Assembly (NCBI RefSeq): GCF_010119245.1
Contig: NZ_WNKG01000002.1
Coordinates: forward strand, 124,001 to 188,000
Length of the DNA stretch: 64,000 nucleotides
DNA from: Cyclobacterium salsum
GTDB taxonomy: Bacteria > Bacteroidota > Bacteroidia > Cytophagales > Cyclobacteriaceae
Direction of reading: 5' to 3'
Numbering within the stretch: position 1 is the stretch's first letter; every line of letters begins with the position of its first letter. The position numbers and the translations under genes were made by a program. A model generated the notes under the pieces. The model was given only the letters and a program-made list of their open reading frames with translations, searched no databases and was not told the origin of the DNA. Positions 25,587 to 36,420 of the stretch are shown here, piece after piece.

Positions 25587-25829
25587 ATGAAGAAAAGAAG
25601 AACCTTTATCTTTGCCTGTTCTGGATCGGATTGCAAGTCCAACGGAGCCAAGGCTTTTGCGGACGCTATAAAAGGCACCATTAGCGAGAAAGCTTTCCGC
25701 GGAAAATTCAAACTGGTGAAGACGAAATGCATGGACTGCTGCAAATCGGGTCCCGTAGCAGTTATAAAAAATGAACTCATTAAAAAGGGCGATTTGGAAC
25801 AATTGGTGAAAGAATTAGTTCTGGAATAG
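25587..25829 (+). CDS. Small (2Fe-2S) ferredoxin-domain protein, thioredoxin-like
   Basis: An 80-residue protein of the thioredoxin-like [2Fe-2S] ferredoxin class. Cluster cysteines are seen in ACSGSDCKSNG (C-x4-C) and KCMDCCKSGP (C-x2-C plus one more). Electron-transfer partners are unknown, and length is typical for stand-alone members in Bacteroidota. It follows the DUF819 gene by 14 nt and ends the operon. Confidence 0.85.
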   Translation: MKKRRTFIFACSGSDCKSNGAKAFADAIKGTISEKAFRGKFKLVKTKCMDCCKSGPVAVIKNELIKKGDLEQLVKELVLE

Positions 25830-26015
25830 GTGCCTGGTTTGCCCTATTTATTTCCCTATATAGGAGTGAAATTAAGTAATGCCTATATTATTAGGATAAA
25901 TTTGTGATGAAATTGATTTTTGTTAGTATCTTGAGGGGTTGATAGCAAGAAGCAAAACCCGTGGCGTATCAGACTGATTTTCCTGCGGTTATGAATAAAT
26001 TACCCAGTTTTTAAA

Positions 26016-29000
26016 ATGGAAAAAGGATTTGAGCAAAATCTATTTCAACGCTCTAAGAATGGGAGCGAACTATTTTTGGTTTTTAATGGGAATCAACTTC
26101 TTTTAGCCGAAGGTGACTGGTCTCCCTATAAGAAGAACGGAACTGATTGGAAGGCCTATCTCTCGGGGTTTGATGGTCTGATCCCAGAAATTCAATCGTT
26201 TTTCGAAAGTGAGCAGGAAAAGGGGGTAATGTTTGAGTATCTTTTTGAGGGGGAAGAAAATAAGCCGCATTTAAAATTAAAAATTACAGGGAAACAGGCA
26301 GACGGTATGGGGAAAATCTGCATGCTTACCGGATTCAGGGAGGAAAGTACCGCAGGGTCAAAAAATGGTGTTGAAAGGGAACCCTCGAACCCCACGCAAA
26401 ATGCAGAGCACTTGCTCCACCGCAAGGTAGAATTTGAGCGGATGATCAATTGGGTTTCGACGCGGTTTTTAAATGCTACCGATGACGAATGGGATCAGGT
26501 TTTCCTCAAGGCCCTGTCAATGATTGCCAACGCTCAGGGTGCCGAACGAGCCAATTTTTTTCTGGTTTATCAGGAAATAAAAGTGCTGGAATGTGTATTT
26601 GAGTGGGAAAAAGACACCGCCCAGCCTTCAAAAAAAATAGAAAAATCACTTTCTTTCTCCGGGCAAGCCAGTTTTATGGAAAAACTGGCGGATTCAGGGT
26701 TTCGTGCCATAAATGATTTACAGCAGTTTCCAGACATGCATCCTTTTGAGGCAATGATGGCCGAAAGGTTTGGTATACGGGCCTTTATACTCGTCCCTAT
26801 TTTTGCAGAAAATAAGCTGTTGGGCCTTTACACATTGAGCAGTTCTTCCCGGCAAAAGCATTGGGTACAAAACCACCGGGATGAGTACATTCTCAAGCAA
26901 TTGGGAGATGTGTTCGGGGCAGCGTTTATCAACCGATCTACCAAATCCAGGCTTTTTAGAAACGAAAAGCTGCTTAGCTCTACGGAGATACTAGCCAAAT
27001 CCGGCTCCTGGCGGTTCAACAATTCCGACCGTAAAATTTATTTTTCAAAAGGGATCAATCGGATCTTTGAAATGGATCCAGATACCGATGGCACCAGTAT
27101 CCGAAATTTTTTGAACCTGATACGCCTGAAAGATAAAGAAAGGGTGAAATCAATGGTTCAGAAAGCCATCAACCAGAGGAAGTCAGTTTCGGGTGAATTT
27201 ATTTTCACCACGATCAATGGTAAGGAAAAATACATTGCTTACGGAGTTCAGGTAAACCAGTTGACACCTCAGGGGAACCTGGAGGTGTTCGGCTATTGCA
27301 ATGACATCACCGAGAAGAAGACGGTAGAGCGAAAGCTTCTTTTTGAATCTCAAATTCTTGCTCAGGTCAATGAACCCATCTACGTTACCGATCTGAACCT
27401 GAAAGTGATTTATATGAATCAGGCAGCGATATTTGAAGGGGAGCCTCAACCCAATGGACAGGGTAAAATAAGTGACTTTTTCAAGATTACCAATCCGCCA
27501 TCCAAATCTTTTCAGGACCTGGTTCGAAAAGCGGAGGACCTGGGAATTTGGATGGAAGAAGTGCAAATCCTGGATAATTCAGGTCATGTTCAGCCCTATG
27601 AGGTTTCGGTCAAACCCATCAAGAATATCGAAATAGAAAAGATTGGTTATTCGTTTCTGATTCGAAATATTACCTCCAAAATCCAACGGGAGGAAATGGC
27701 AAAAAAAGCGAAGTTAATCGTAGAAAATAGTCCTGCCATTTTATTTGAGGTGGCACCCAGCCAGGGCTTTAAACTTTCATTTATCACCGAAAACATCAAC
27801 CAATTTGGTTATCAGGCGGAGCAATTGATCGAACAAGCTGCCAGTTTGTTGGATTTCATCCATCCGGAAGATTTGGGTGTTTTTGAGAAAGAATTGATCC
27901 GCCCGGAAAAAACCCAGTATAACCGGGAATACCGGTTGCTTTCGGCGGATGGGACTTACCGCTGGGTGGAAGATAAAATACGACCGGTCTTTGACCAGCA
28001 GGGAAACGTCCTGCTTTACGAGGGACTGCTACATGATGTGACCGAACGGAAAAAAGACCGTCTGGAAATCGAAAAAATAAAAAACAGGTACCGGGTCCTG
28101 GCATCAAATATCCCTCATACCAATGTCTTTCTGATAGATCGACACCTGAAATACCTGGTGGCAGAAGGGTCGAATTTTAAATATTGGGGGTTGGACAAGG
28201 CCTATTTCGAAGGTAAATCCATTCAGGAAGTCCATACCACCACCCTGGATGAAGTAGAACCTTTGTTTAAAGATGCCTTGGAGAAAAGGAATACCGTCAG
28301 CAAAGTGATCCCCTACATGAGCCGGTTTTACGAGTTGACTGCCAAACCGATTTATTACGGCGAACAATTGGAATATTACCTGGGAATCGTTCGTGATATT
28401 TCAGAGGAATACAAGGCGAAAAAAGAGCTGAAAAAAAGCGAAATTAAATACCGAAATCTGGTGGAGGAGTCCACCGAGATTATTTTTTCTATCACGGCCC
28501 AGATGGAGCTGAGCTACGTTTCTCCCAATATCAAACAATTTCTGGGCTACGAAACCTATGAATTTACGAGTGGGGATTTTACGGATTTTCTGCATCCCGA
28601 AGACGCACAGGTTTTTTTGGACGGGGAAGCCAGTCCCATAAGTTATTTTCAGAAAAACCCGGAATTTGAATTCAGACTTCGGCATAAGAAGGGGCATTTC
28701 AGGGTGTTTAGTTCCAGCGGAAAGGTGATCAAAGACGAAAAAGGAGAGGTCCGCTATTACACCGGGATTGCCAGGGACATTACCAAGCTCAAAGAAACTC
28801 AAAAAGAACTTCGCAAGGCCAAGGATAAGGCAGAATCTGCACTCAATGCAAAAAGTCAATTTCTGTCTGTCATGAGCCACGAGATCCGAACCCCCATGAA
28901 CGCAGTAATTGGGCTTTCCCACCTGCTCCTGGAGGATAACCCCAGGGAAGATCAGTTGGAGAATCTCCGAACCCTGCAATTTTCGGCTGAAAATCTTCTG

Positions 29001-29963
29001 GGCCTAATTAACGATATCCTGGATTTCAATAAAATTGATTCCGGAAAACTCATCCTGGAGAAAGTACCCTTTGAGCCCAAAAATCTAATAAACAGAATCA
29101 TTCATTCCTATTCGTATCAAATACGGGATAAATCCCTGGAAATCATTTATGAGCCTGATTTTGAGCTTCCTAAATTGCTGATAGGTGATCCGGTCCGTAT
29201 CGCACAAATACTCAACAACCTGGTGAGTAATGCGATTAAATTCACAGACAGGGGTTACATAAAAATTACCTTGGAACAGGTAAGACAAAAAGAGAACTGG
29301 GTGACCGTCCGTTTTGCTGTAAAAGACACCGGAATAGGTATCGCCAGAAGTAAGGTTAATTCCATTTTTGATGCCTTTACACAAGCCAGTTCAGATACCA
29401 CCAGGAAATATGGAGGTACCGGACTGGGTCTTGCCATCGTGAAGAAACTTACCAAACTTTTCGGGACTGATATTCACCTGGAATCCAAATTGGGCGAGGG
29501 ATCTACCTTTTGGTTTGAAGTGGATTTCGAAATTCAGGATGAAGTGCTGGAACTGAAGCCAACCCATACGATTAATGAAAATGGTAAATTGGGAGAAAAG
29601 AAAATTTTAGTGGCAGAGGACAATCAAGTCAATCAGGTGCTTCTGAAAAAATACCTCTCCAAATGGGGAGTGGGAGATATCAGCTTTGCTGCAAATGGAA
29701 AAATTGCCCTGGATTATTTTTTCAAAGAGGATTTTGACCTGGTGCTTTTGGATTTGCAAATGCCCGAAATGGATGGGTTTGAAGTAGCTAAGATTATTCG
29801 CAAACTAGACCTGCTTTCCAAGAGGAATGTCCCGATAATTGCATTAACGGCATCTTCCCTGATCGAAGTAAAGGACCAGTTGGAGGCTTCGGGGATGGAC
29901 GACTACATATCGAAACCGTTTACTCCGGAAAACCTCTATGGTAAAATCATCAAATACCTTTGA
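26016..29963 (+). CDS. GAF/PAS hybrid sensor histidine kinase with receiver domain
   Basis: A 1315-residue cytoplasmic hybrid kinase with no TM segment. Order seen: N-terminal region (1-130, no clear family), GAF domain (about 155-300), five PAS/PAC modules (about 320-435, 445-555, 560-685, 690-800, 810-930), HisKA with H955 in MSHEIRTPMNAVIGLSHLL, HATPase_c (NNLVSNAIKF, DTGIGIARSK, GGTGLGLAIVKKL) and a C-terminal receiver with D1246 in VLLDLQMPEMDGFE. GAF and PAS domains would bind intracellular ligands or sense redox. No response regulator or output gene is adjacent, so the target is unknown. Confidence 0.93.
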   Translation: MEKGFEQNLFQRSKNGSELFLVFNGNQLLLAEGDWSPYKKNGTDWKAYLSGFDGLIPEIQSFFESEQEKGVMFEYLFEGEENKPHLKLKITGKQADGMGKICMLTGFREESTAGSKNGVEREPSNPTQNAEHLLHRKVEFERMINWVSTRFLNATDDEWDQVFLKALSMIANAQGAERANFFLVYQEIKVLECVFEWEKDTAQPSKKIEKSLSFSGQASFMEKLADSGFRAINDLQQFPDMHPFEAMMAERFGIRAFILVPIFAENKLLGLYTLSSSSRQKHWVQNHRDEYILKQLGDVFGAAFINRSTKSRLFRNEKLLSSTEILAKSGSWRFNNSDRKIYFSKGINRIFEMDPDTDGTSIRNFLNLIRLKDKERVKSMVQKAINQRKSVSGEFIFTTINGKEKYIAYGVQVNQLTPQGNLEVFGYCNDITEKKTVERKLLFESQILAQVNEPIYVTDLNLKVIYMNQAAIFEGEPQPNGQGKISDFFKITNPPSKSFQDLVRKAEDLGIWMEEVQILDNSGHVQPYEVSVKPIKNIEIEKIGYSFLIRNITSKIQREEMAKKAKLIVENSPAILFEVAPSQGFKLSFITENINQFGYQAEQLIEQAASLLDFIHPEDLGVFEKELIRPEKTQYNREYRLLSADGTYRWVEDKIRPVFDQQGNVLLYEGLLHDVTERKKDRLEIEKIKNRYRVLASNIPHTNVFLIDRHLKYLVAEGSNFKYWGLDKAYFEGKSIQEVHTTTLDEVEPLFKDALEKRNTVSKVIPYMSRFYELTAKPIYYGEQLEYYLGIVRDISEEYKAKKELKKSEIKYRNLVEESTEIIFSITAQMELSYVSPNIKQFLGYETYEFTSGDFTDFLHPEDAQVFLDGEASPISYFQKNPEFEFRLRHKKGHFRVFSSSGKVIKDEKGEVRYYTGIARDITKLKETQKELRKAKDKAESALNAKSQFLSVMSHEIRTPMNAVIGLSHLLLEDNPREDQLENLRTLQFSAENLLGLINDILDFNKIDSGKLILEKVPFEPKNLINRIIHSYSYQIRDKSLEIIYEPDFELPKLLIGDPVRIAQILNNLVSNAIKFTDRGYIKITLEQVRQKENWVTVRFAVKDTGIGIARSKVNSIFDAFTQASSDTTRKYGGTGLGLAIVKKLTKLFGTDIHLESKLGEGSTFWFEVDFEIQDEVLELKPTHTINENGKLGEKKILVAEDNQVNQVLLKKYLSKWGVGDISFAANGKIALDYFFKEDFDLVLLDLQMPEMDGFEVAKIIRKLDLLSKRNVPIIALTASSLIEVKDQLEASGMDDYISKPFTPENLYGKIIKYL

Positions 29964-30015
29964 TCCAGGCAGGGTTAAATAGGTGAGCGGTATGGTTTTT
30001 CCCCGGTTTAAGTTC

Positions 30016-30023
30016 TACCTTTG
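30016..30023 (+). promoter_or_regulatory. Candidate -7 promoter box for the outer-membrane protein gene
   Basis: TACCTTTG matches TAnnTTTG exactly and lies 17 nt before ATG 30041. No clear -33 TTG is present. Confidence 0.45.
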
Positions 30024-30040
30024 CATCTTTAAACGGCATT

Positions 30041-31351
30041 ATGAGAGGAATTTTATATGTTTTACTGCTCTTTCTAGGCCTGACTGGAAGTCTGCGGGCT
30101 CAGGAAAACCTATCCGAGCGGTCTACACTGTATTTTCTTTTAGGCAGTTCCGGTTCAAATATTCGCGAGTTTAATGATATGTTGGCCGAGAAAGGGATTT
30201 CCCCCCTTAGGGGAGGGTATAGAACGTTTGGCTTGGGATACCAGTATCGCCTGACAGATTTCATATTGGGTTTTGAGCTGTTTCAGAATAACGGCACCAA
30301 TTCGTATTTCCGGGATTATACCCTGGATCATCGCACCACCCGTTTTTATCTGAACATTGGGTATTCACTCACCGAGGAGGGCCGCTTTCACTTGATTCAC
30401 TACATGTCTCTTGGAGCAGGGTACCTTAATTTCCAAATGCTCACAGATGACCGAAAGGTGGCGGATTTGGGAAGTTTTCTGGATCAGCCGGCCCAGGGAT
30501 TTCTTATTCGTCAGCATGACATTCAGCGAGGCAGTTCCAATTTGGGTGGGTTTCTGACGGAAATCGGCTTTCAGTTTGGGTACGACGTACCCCTGCCCCT
30601 TTTCGAAGAAAATTTGGGGATTTTAGGAAAATTCGGGTATTCCTTCAGTCCCTTCGAAGGGGCCTGGAAATTGAATGACATTACCTTCGATAACCTGCAA
30701 AGTGGAGCCTTTTTTCGATTGGGAGCGGCACTCTCCATGCCAGATCAAAACTTGTTTTTTCCCGACGCAGGAATTGGCGTTCATTTCTTTTATGGAAAAA
30801 CATTCCGGAACCCCGACCGGTTAAATGCTTACCTACAGGAAAATGGATGGAACCCGTTGGGTAGTACCCCTTCTAACCTGGGGATGAAAATTCTGGGAGA
30901 AAACAGAAGATGGATTTACGGAGTAGATGTAATTAACGTCGCCAATAGCGGACAAGCAAGTGAAGATTACCAACAGACGCTAAATAGTGTGCGGGTGTAT
31001 GGAAATTATGGCTATCAGTTGTACAAACGCCGTAATCTGGAAATGGGTGTCATCGGTGGAATTGGGTACGGTAACATCCGCTACACGCTTGAAAATAAGA
31101 ATAAACCCGACTTCCCTTTGCTGTTTGAAGAACCCGATTTTGACGGCTACTTGCGAAATAGTGGGATCATGAGTAAATCAGAAGTTTTGGTATCCTATTC
31201 CATGCCGCTTTCAAAAAACACCTTTCGATTCGTTTATTCCCTTCATGCCGGATACGAAGTTCCGTTGAGTCGGTATCGCCTAGGTGAACTATCCATGGCA
31301 AGGTATCTTTCCGGTCCCTATTTCCAGATAGGCCTGGGTCTTCGCCCCTAA
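30041..31351 (+). CDS. Outer-membrane beta-barrel protein with internal duplication
   Basis: A 436-residue protein with a signal peptide ending LRAQE and an otherwise barrel-like sequence ending in FQIGLGLRP. No family is recognised. The N-terminal half (about residues 40-215) and the C-terminal half (about 245-435) look homologous: EFNDMLAEKGISPLRGG aligns with RLNAYLQENGWNPLGS, SLGAGYLNF with IGGIGYGNIRY, and the halves end GAFFRLGAALSMP and GPYFQIGLGLRP. This suggests two fused ~190-residue barrels. It follows the hybrid kinase on the same strand but has its own promoter box. Confidence 0.75.
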   Translation: MRGILYVLLLFLGLTGSLRAQENLSERSTLYFLLGSSGSNIREFNDMLAEKGISPLRGGYRTFGLGYQYRLTDFILGFELFQNNGTNSYFRDYTLDHRTTRFYLNIGYSLTEEGRFHLIHYMSLGAGYLNFQMLTDDRKVADLGSFLDQPAQGFLIRQHDIQRGSSNLGGFLTEIGFQFGYDVPLPLFEENLGILGKFGYSFSPFEGAWKLNDITFDNLQSGAFFRLGAALSMPDQNLFFPDAGIGVHFFYGKTFRNPDRLNAYLQENGWNPLGSTPSNLGMKILGENRRWIYGVDVINVANSGQASEDYQQTLNSVRVYGNYGYQLYKRRNLEMGVIGGIGYGNIRYTLENKNKPDFPLLFEEPDFDGYLRNSGIMSKSEVLVSYSMPLSKNTFRFVYSLHAGYEVPLSRYRLGELSMARYLSGPYFQIGLGLRP

Positions 31352-31441
31352 GCAGGGTGAATCTCCATTTTGCGATTTTTCATTTCGCCTTTCCAAAGCA
31401 AAGTTTTTTAAAAAAAGGGATTTTTTTTGCTGAATTCCTGT

Positions 31442-31449
31442 TACTTTTG
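31442..31449 (+). promoter_or_regulatory. -7 promoter box ahead of the SAM riboswitch
   Basis: TACTTTTG matches TAnnTTTG exactly, 7 nt before the first base of the riboswitch aptamer, the spacing expected for a transcription start at the aptamer's 5' end. Confidence 0.55.
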
Positions 31450-31455
31450 GCATTG

Positions 31456-31560
31456 CTTATCGAGAAAGACGGAGGGTAGGGCCCTATGATGTCTTAGCAA
31501 CCTGATGTGACAAGGTGCTAATTCCCGTTCCGGAAATGCCGGATAAAGATGAGCCGAAAA
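31456..31560 (+). ncRNA. SAM-I (S-box) riboswitch
   Basis: The aptamer core is recognisable: CTTATCGAGA start, GGAGGGNNNGGCCCTATGA (31477-31500 region), then CTTAGCAACC, AGGTGCTAATTCCC, and AGATGAG at the end. The P1 helix pairs CTTATC (31456-31461) with GATGAG. SAM-I riboswitches reduce expression of methionine genes when S-adenosylmethionine is plentiful. About 70 nt lie between aptamer and metH start; no strong intrinsic terminator is evident, so translational control is likely (inference). Confidence 0.92.
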
Positions 31561-31628
31561 AGTTAGATAAACCTTTCTAGTTTTACGCCGGTTCATGCTC
31601 GTATAAGTTTTTTATAAATTACGACAAC

Positions 31629-32672
31629 ATGCCAAACAGAACCGAATTATTACTACAGCAGTTACAGATAAAAATCTTGATTTTGGACGGAGCCATGGGT
31701 ACCATGATTCAGCGGTATGCCCTGCAGGAGGAGGATTTTAGAAATGAGGCCTTGTATGGTGTTAAAAAATCACTTAGAGGAAATAATGACCTGCTTTCCC
31801 TTACCCGGCCTGAAATAATCAAGGATATCCATAAAGCCTATTTTGATGCCGGTGCGGATATTGTTGAAACCAATACCTTTAGCAGTACTTCCATCGCCCA
31901 GGAAGATTATGGATTGGCCGACCTGGCTTACCAGCTCAATTTTGAATCGGCAAAACTGGCCAGGGAAGTGGCCGATGCCTGTACGGCATCCAATCCGAAA
32001 AAGCCCCGATTTGTCGCCGGAGCTATCGGTCCTACCAATCGAACTGCTTCCCTTTCACCCGATGTGAACGACCCCGGATTCCGGGCCATTAACTTTGATC
32101 AGCTAGTAGAGGCCTACAGTGAGCAGGTAGAAGGACTGCTCGATGGGGAGGTAGACATACTACTTGTAGAAACGGTTTTCGATACGCTTAACGCCAAGGC
32201 GGCACTGTATGCTATACAGGAGGTTTTTGAGAAGCGGAGCATTCCGTTGGATCCGCATGAGGGGGGGATTCCCATCATGGTTTCCGGAACCATTACGGAT
32301 GCCTCTGGCAGGACCCTCTCGGGACAGACGACGGAGGCCTTCTTGATTTCGCTTTCTCATGTTCCCTTGTTGAGCATCGGTCTTAATTGTGCCTTGGGAG
32401 CAAAAGAACTCCGGCCGTACCTGAAAGTATTGGCAGAAAATGCCCCTTTTTACGTCAGTGTCTATCCCAATGCGGGTTTACCTAATGAATTTGGTAAATA
32501 CGATCAGGGACCCGGAGAGATGAACGAACAGCTCGAAGCTTTTCTTGAGGAAGGTTGGGTCAACGTCGTGGGTGGATGTTGCGGCACCACTCCCGAACAC
32601 ATAGCAGCCATCTCCAACACAGCATCCAAATTTTCGCCGCGGCAATTAAAGGCATCTATTCCAGAAAAATAA
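31629..32672 (+). CDS. metH: Methionine synthase N-terminal part: homocysteine S-methyltransferase
   Basis: The homocysteine-binding module of a split cobalamin-dependent methionine synthase, 347 residues. It has [13 protein letters not shown] near the start and the zinc cysteines C254 ([13 protein letters not shown]) and C317/C318 ([12 protein letters not shown]) that activate homocysteine. The remaining MetH modules are in the next gene, which begins 4 nt after this stop. A SAM-I riboswitch controls the operon. The split is seen directly; it is common among Bacteroidota from general knowledge. Neither part alone could carry out the whole reaction. Confidence 0.93.
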   Translation: MPNRTELLLQQLQIKILILDGAMGTMIQRYALQEEDFRNEALYGVKKSLRGNNDLLSLTRPEIIKDIHKAYFDAGADIVETNTFSSTSIAQEDYGLADLAYQLNFESAKLAREVADACTASNPKKPRFVAGAIGPTNRTASLSPDVNDPGFRAINFDQLVEAYSEQVEGLLDGEVDILLVETVFDTLNAKAALYAIQEVFEKRSIPLDPHEGGIPIMVSGTITDASGRTLSGQTTEAFLISLSHVPLLSIGLNCALGAKELRPYLKVLAENAPFYVSVYPNAGLPNEFGKYDQGPGEMNEQLEAFLEEGWVNVVGGCCGTTPEHIAAISNTASKFSPRQLKASIPEK

Positions 32673-32676
32673 TTTC

Positions 32677-35388
32677 ATGAGCGCAACGAACAACAAACCC
32701 ACATTGAAACTTTCCGGATTGGAACCCTTGGTTTTTGGTCCGGCGATCAATTTTGTAAATATCGGCGAAAGAACCAATGTAACCGGATCCAAAAAATTTG
32801 CCCGGCTGATCCTGAACGGCAATTACGACGAAGCACTGGAAGTAGCCCTGGACCAGGTGCGGGGAGGTGCTCAGATTCTGGATGTTTGCATGGATGAAGC
32901 CATGCTCGATGGCGAAGCCGCCATGGTAAAATTCCTGAATTTGATTGCTTCCGAACCCGAGATCTGCCGGATCCCGGTGATGGTAGACAGCTCCAAGTGG
33001 AAAATTATTCTTGCCGGCCTTAAATGCATACAGGGAAAAGGCATCGTCAATTCCATCAGTTTGAAAAATGGCGAAGAGGAATTCATCCAACAGGCCAAAA
33101 CCATCAAAAAATTTGGGGCCGCCGTGGTAGTCATGGCCTTCGACGAAAAAGGGCAGGCCGATAGCTATGAACGGAGGATTCAAATTTGTCAGCGGAGTTA
33201 CGACATTCTTACCCAAGAGGTAAGGTTTAATCCACAGGATATTATTTTTGATCCCAATATTTTTCCCGTAGCCACAGGGATGGATGAGCATAGGACCAAT
33301 GCGATCGATTTTTTCAGAGCTACCCGATGGATCAAAAATCACCTTCCCGGTGCAAAAGTCAGTGGAGGCGTAAGTAATGTGTCCTTTTCCTTTCGAGGAA
33401 ATAACCCGGTCAGAGAGGCCATGCATGCGGTATTTTTATACCATGCCATCAAAAACGGCATGGATATGGGAATCGTCAATCCAAGCATGTTGGAGATTTA
33501 TGATGACATCCCGAAGGACCTATTGCAACACGTGGAGGACGTGATCTGGAACCGGCGTGAGGATGCCACCGAGCGTCTCCTGGATTTTGCAGAAACGGTA
33601 AAATCCCAGGGTAAGAAAAGTAAGACCGATGAAGCCTGGAGAAGTCAACCCGTAGAAAAGCGCATACAGCATGCCCTGGTGAAAGGTATTTTGGACCATA
33701 TAGTGGAAGATACGGAAGAAGCCCGGCTGTCGCTAAACGACCCTCTAAAAGTAATCGAAGGCCCCCTGATGGATGGGATGAATGTGGTAGGAGACCTTTT
33801 TGGAGAAGGGAAGATGTTTTTACCTCAGGTGGTGAAAAGTGCCCGGGTCATGAAAAAGGCGGTAGCCTACCTGGAGCCCTTCATGCCGCTCCCGGAAGAA
33901 AATGACGATGACGACGCAAAATCTGACAATATTAACCGGATCCTGTTGGCTACCGTGAAAGGCGACGTTCACGATATTGGAAAGAATATCGTAGGCGTGG
34001 TTTTGGCCTGTAATAGCTATAAGATCATTGACCTGGGAGTCATGGTGGAAACGGAAAAGATCATTGATGAAGCAGTGGCCCAGCAAGTGGATATCATTGG
34101 TTTGAGTGGATTGATCACGCCATCGCTTGACGAAATGGTAAATGTGGCCTCGGAGATGGAAAGAAGGGGGCTTAAAATACCCCTGTTGATAGGCGGTGCC
34201 ACCACTTCCCGAATTCACACGGCCGTTAAAATTGACCCGGTATACAGCGGTACCGTAGTGCATGTAGCAGATGCTTCGAAATCCGTACCGGTAGCAGGAG
34301 AGGCGATCAGCAAAGAGAGCAAGGAAAAATACCGACTCGACATGAAGGCCTTGTATAGCAAGTTGCGCGATGAACATGAGGCCAAGCAGCAGGTAAAGCA
34401 GCTGGTGACCTACAAGGAAGCCAAAACGAATCCGGTTCAACTGGACTGGCCTACCTATCGGCCATTTATCCCCAAAAAGCTGGGCGTACAAGTACTGGAA
34501 AATCTGGACCTGGGGATTATTCGAAAATACATCGATTGGACACCCTTTTTCAGTACCTGGATGTTGGCTGGTAAATTTCCTAAAATATTAAAGGATCCGG
34601 TAGTCGGTAAGGAGGCGTTGAAACTTTATAATGATGCCAACAACATGCTGGATCGGATTGTGAATGAAAGGTGGTTGAAAGCCAAAGCGGTCCTGGGGCT
34701 TTTTCCCGTTCACCGCTCGGGAGATGACCTGTTGATCGATCCGGAATTTACGTCCAGCAAGCAGTTTGTGTTCCATTTTCTTCGACAACAGGGGCGAAAG
34801 GGCAAAGGGGTTCCCAACCGTAGCCTGGCGGACTACATCCATCCGAAGAAAAAAGATTATTTCGGGGGATTTGCCGTCACGGCTGGCCTTGGAATTGAAG
34901 CTAAAATTAAAGCCTTTCAGGAAGAAGGGGACGATTACAACGATATCATGCTGAAGGCCATGGCAGATAGACTTGCCGAAGCAGCAGCAGAGTACCTGCA
35001 CGAACAGGTAAGGAAAGTGTATTGGGGCTACGATCCTGATGAATCACTGGACAATGAAGGGCTGATAAGGGAATCCTATACTGGAATACGCCCGGCTCCC
35101 GGTTATCCTGCCTGTCCCGAACATTCGGAGAAACGCACCTTATTTGATTTGTTGGAGGTGGAAAAAAATATTGGAATGACCCTAACAGATAGTTTTGCGA
35201 TGTATCCTACCTCGTCGGTCAGTGGCTATTATTTCGGTCATCCGGAAAGCAAATACTTCGGCCTGGGAAAAATCGGGGAAGACCAGGTGGAAGATTATGC
35301 CCGGCGTAAAGGGGTCTCCAAGACCCAGGCAGAAAGGTGGCTTTCACCGAACTTATCCTATTCCCCTCAGTTGTCCCAAGAAGGTTAA
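32677..35388 (+). CDS. metH: Methionine synthase C-terminal part: pterin-, B12- and AdoMet-binding modules
   Basis: A 903-residue protein with the methyltetrahydrofolate (pterin)-binding barrel (about 1-330; [18 protein letters not shown]), the cobalamin cap and B12-binding domain ([17 protein letters not shown], with H432 as lower cobalt ligand and [13 protein letters not shown] later), and the C-terminal AdoMet reactivation domain (about 600-903; [17 protein letters not shown]). With the upstream homocysteine module it makes the full MetH reaction: methyl transfer from methyl-THF through cobalamin to homocysteine. Split point lies before the pterin domain. Gap to the first part is 4 nt and metF follows 25 nt later. 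Confidence 0.95.
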   Translation: MSATNNKPTLKLSGLEPLVFGPAINFVNIGERTNVTGSKKFARLILNGNYDEALEVALDQVRGGAQILDVCMDEAMLDGEAAMVKFLNLIASEPEICRIPVMVDSSKWKIILAGLKCIQGKGIVNSISLKNGEEEFIQQAKTIKKFGAAVVVMAFDEKGQADSYERRIQICQRSYDILTQEVRFNPQDIIFDPNIFPVATGMDEHRTNAIDFFRATRWIKNHLPGAKVSGGVSNVSFSFRGNNPVREAMHAVFLYHAIKNGMDMGIVNPSMLEIYDDIPKDLLQHVEDVIWNRREDATERLLDFAETVKSQGKKSKTDEAWRSQPVEKRIQHALVKGILDHIVEDTEEARLSLNDPLKVIEGPLMDGMNVVGDLFGEGKMFLPQVVKSARVMKKAVAYLEPFMPLPEENDDDDAKSDNINRILLATVKGDVHDIGKNIVGVVLACNSYKIIDLGVMVETEKIIDEAVAQQVDIIGLSGLITPSLDEMVNVASEMERRGLKIPLLIGGATTSRIHTAVKIDPVYSGTVVHVADASKSVPVAGEAISKESKEKYRLDMKALYSKLRDEHEAKQQVKQLVTYKEAKTNPVQLDWPTYRPFIPKKLGVQVLENLDLGIIRKYIDWTPFFSTWMLAGKFPKILKDPVVGKEALKLYNDANNMLDRIVNERWLKAKAVLGLFPVHRSGDDLLIDPEFTSSKQFVFHFLRQQGRKGKGVPNRSLADYIHPKKKDYFGGFAVTAGLGIEAKIKAFQEEGDDYNDIMLKAMADRLAEAAAEYLHEQVRKVYWGYDPDESLDNEGLIRESYTGIRPAPGYPACPEHSEKRTLFDLLEVEKNIGMTLTDSFAMYPTSSVSGYYFGHPESKYFGLGKIGEDQVEDYARRKGVSKTQAERWLSPNLSYSPQLSQEG

Positions 35389-35413
35389 TGCCTCTGCATA
35401 TCAAAAAAACGAA

Positions 35414-36367
35414 ATGAAAGTAACAGAGTACATAAAAGCTGCAAAGAAAACTTTATTTTCCTTTGAAATTCTGCCCCCATTGAAAGGGCAAAGCCTTAGT
35501 AACCTCCTGGAGGGGATCGCTCCACTGATGGAGTTCCAGCCTCCTTTTATTGATGTCACCTATCACCGTGAAGAATACATTTATAAAAAACATGCCAATG
35601 GCTTGCTGGAAAAAGTGAGTACCCGGAAGCGTCCGGGAACGGTGGGGATATGCGCCGCCATCATGAACCGGTTTAAGGTTGACGCTGTGCCGCACTTGTT
35701 GTGTGGTGGCTTTTCAAAAGAGGAAACCGAAAATGCCCTGATTGACCTTTATTTTATCGGCGTGGAAAATGTACTGGCCCTGCGTGGGGATGCCCCCAAG
35801 ACGGAAGCGAACTTTGTACCCCATAAGGACGGGCACCGGTACGCCTCCGATTTGGTTGGCCAAATTGTCGGCATGAATCATGGCCGCTACCTAAATGACG
35901 AAACAGAAGTTGGCTTTCGAACCGATTTCTGTGTGGGCGTAGCTGGTTATCCCGAAAAGCATTTTGAAGCTCCCAGCCTGAATTTTGACCTGAAAAAACT
36001 ACAGGCAAAGGTGGATGCCGGAGCCAGCTACATCGTTACCCAAATGTTTTTTGATAATAAAAAATTCTTTGCCTTCGTGGAAAAAGTGCGGGAGATGGGC
36101 ATAGACATCCCCATCATTCCGGGATTGAAACCCATTACGACCCTTTCACAAATCGTCAACCTTCCCAAAATTTTCTACCTGGACCTTCCCGATGACCTGT
36201 TGGCAGGACTGGAAAAGTGCAAGACCAATTCGGATGTAAAGGAATTGGGCATCGAATGGGCCATTCAGCAAAGCAAGGAATTGGTAGCATACGGGGTGCC
36301 TTCCCTCCATTATTACACCATGAGCCGTGCCGATGCTACCTATCGGGTAGCTAAAGAGGTGTTTTAG
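35414..36367 (+). CDS. metF: Methylenetetrahydrofolate reductase
   Basis: A 317-residue flavoprotein that reduces 5,10-methylene-THF to 5-methyl-THF, supplying the methyl group used by MetH. Features include SFEILPPLKGQS at the N-terminus (the substrate/FAD-binding glutamate), ALRGDAP, GVAGYPEKH and FFDNKKFFAFVEKVR. ATG 35414 is chosen rather than the upstream in-frame extension inside metH. It is the last gene of the SAM riboswitch operon with the two metH parts, so substrate and enzyme are co-controlled. Confidence 0.95.
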   Translation: MKVTEYIKAAKKTLFSFEILPPLKGQSLSNLLEGIAPLMEFQPPFIDVTYHREEYIYKKHANGLLEKVSTRKRPGTVGICAAIMNRFKVDAVPHLLCGGFSKEETENALIDLYFIGVENVLALRGDAPKTEANFVPHKDGHRYASDLVGQIVGMNHGRYLNDETEVGFRTDFCVGVAGYPEKHFEAPSLNFDLKKLQAKVDAGASYIVTQMFFDNKKFFAFVEKVREMGIDIPIIPGLKPITTLSQIVNLPKIFYLDLPDDLLAGLEKCKTNSDVKELGIEWAIQQSKELVAYGVPSLHYYTMSRADATYRVAKEVF

Positions 36368-36420
36368 TGGTTTTTCCACACCCATTTCCTTTTCTAATCA
36401 TTACGAAATAAATCAATCCA

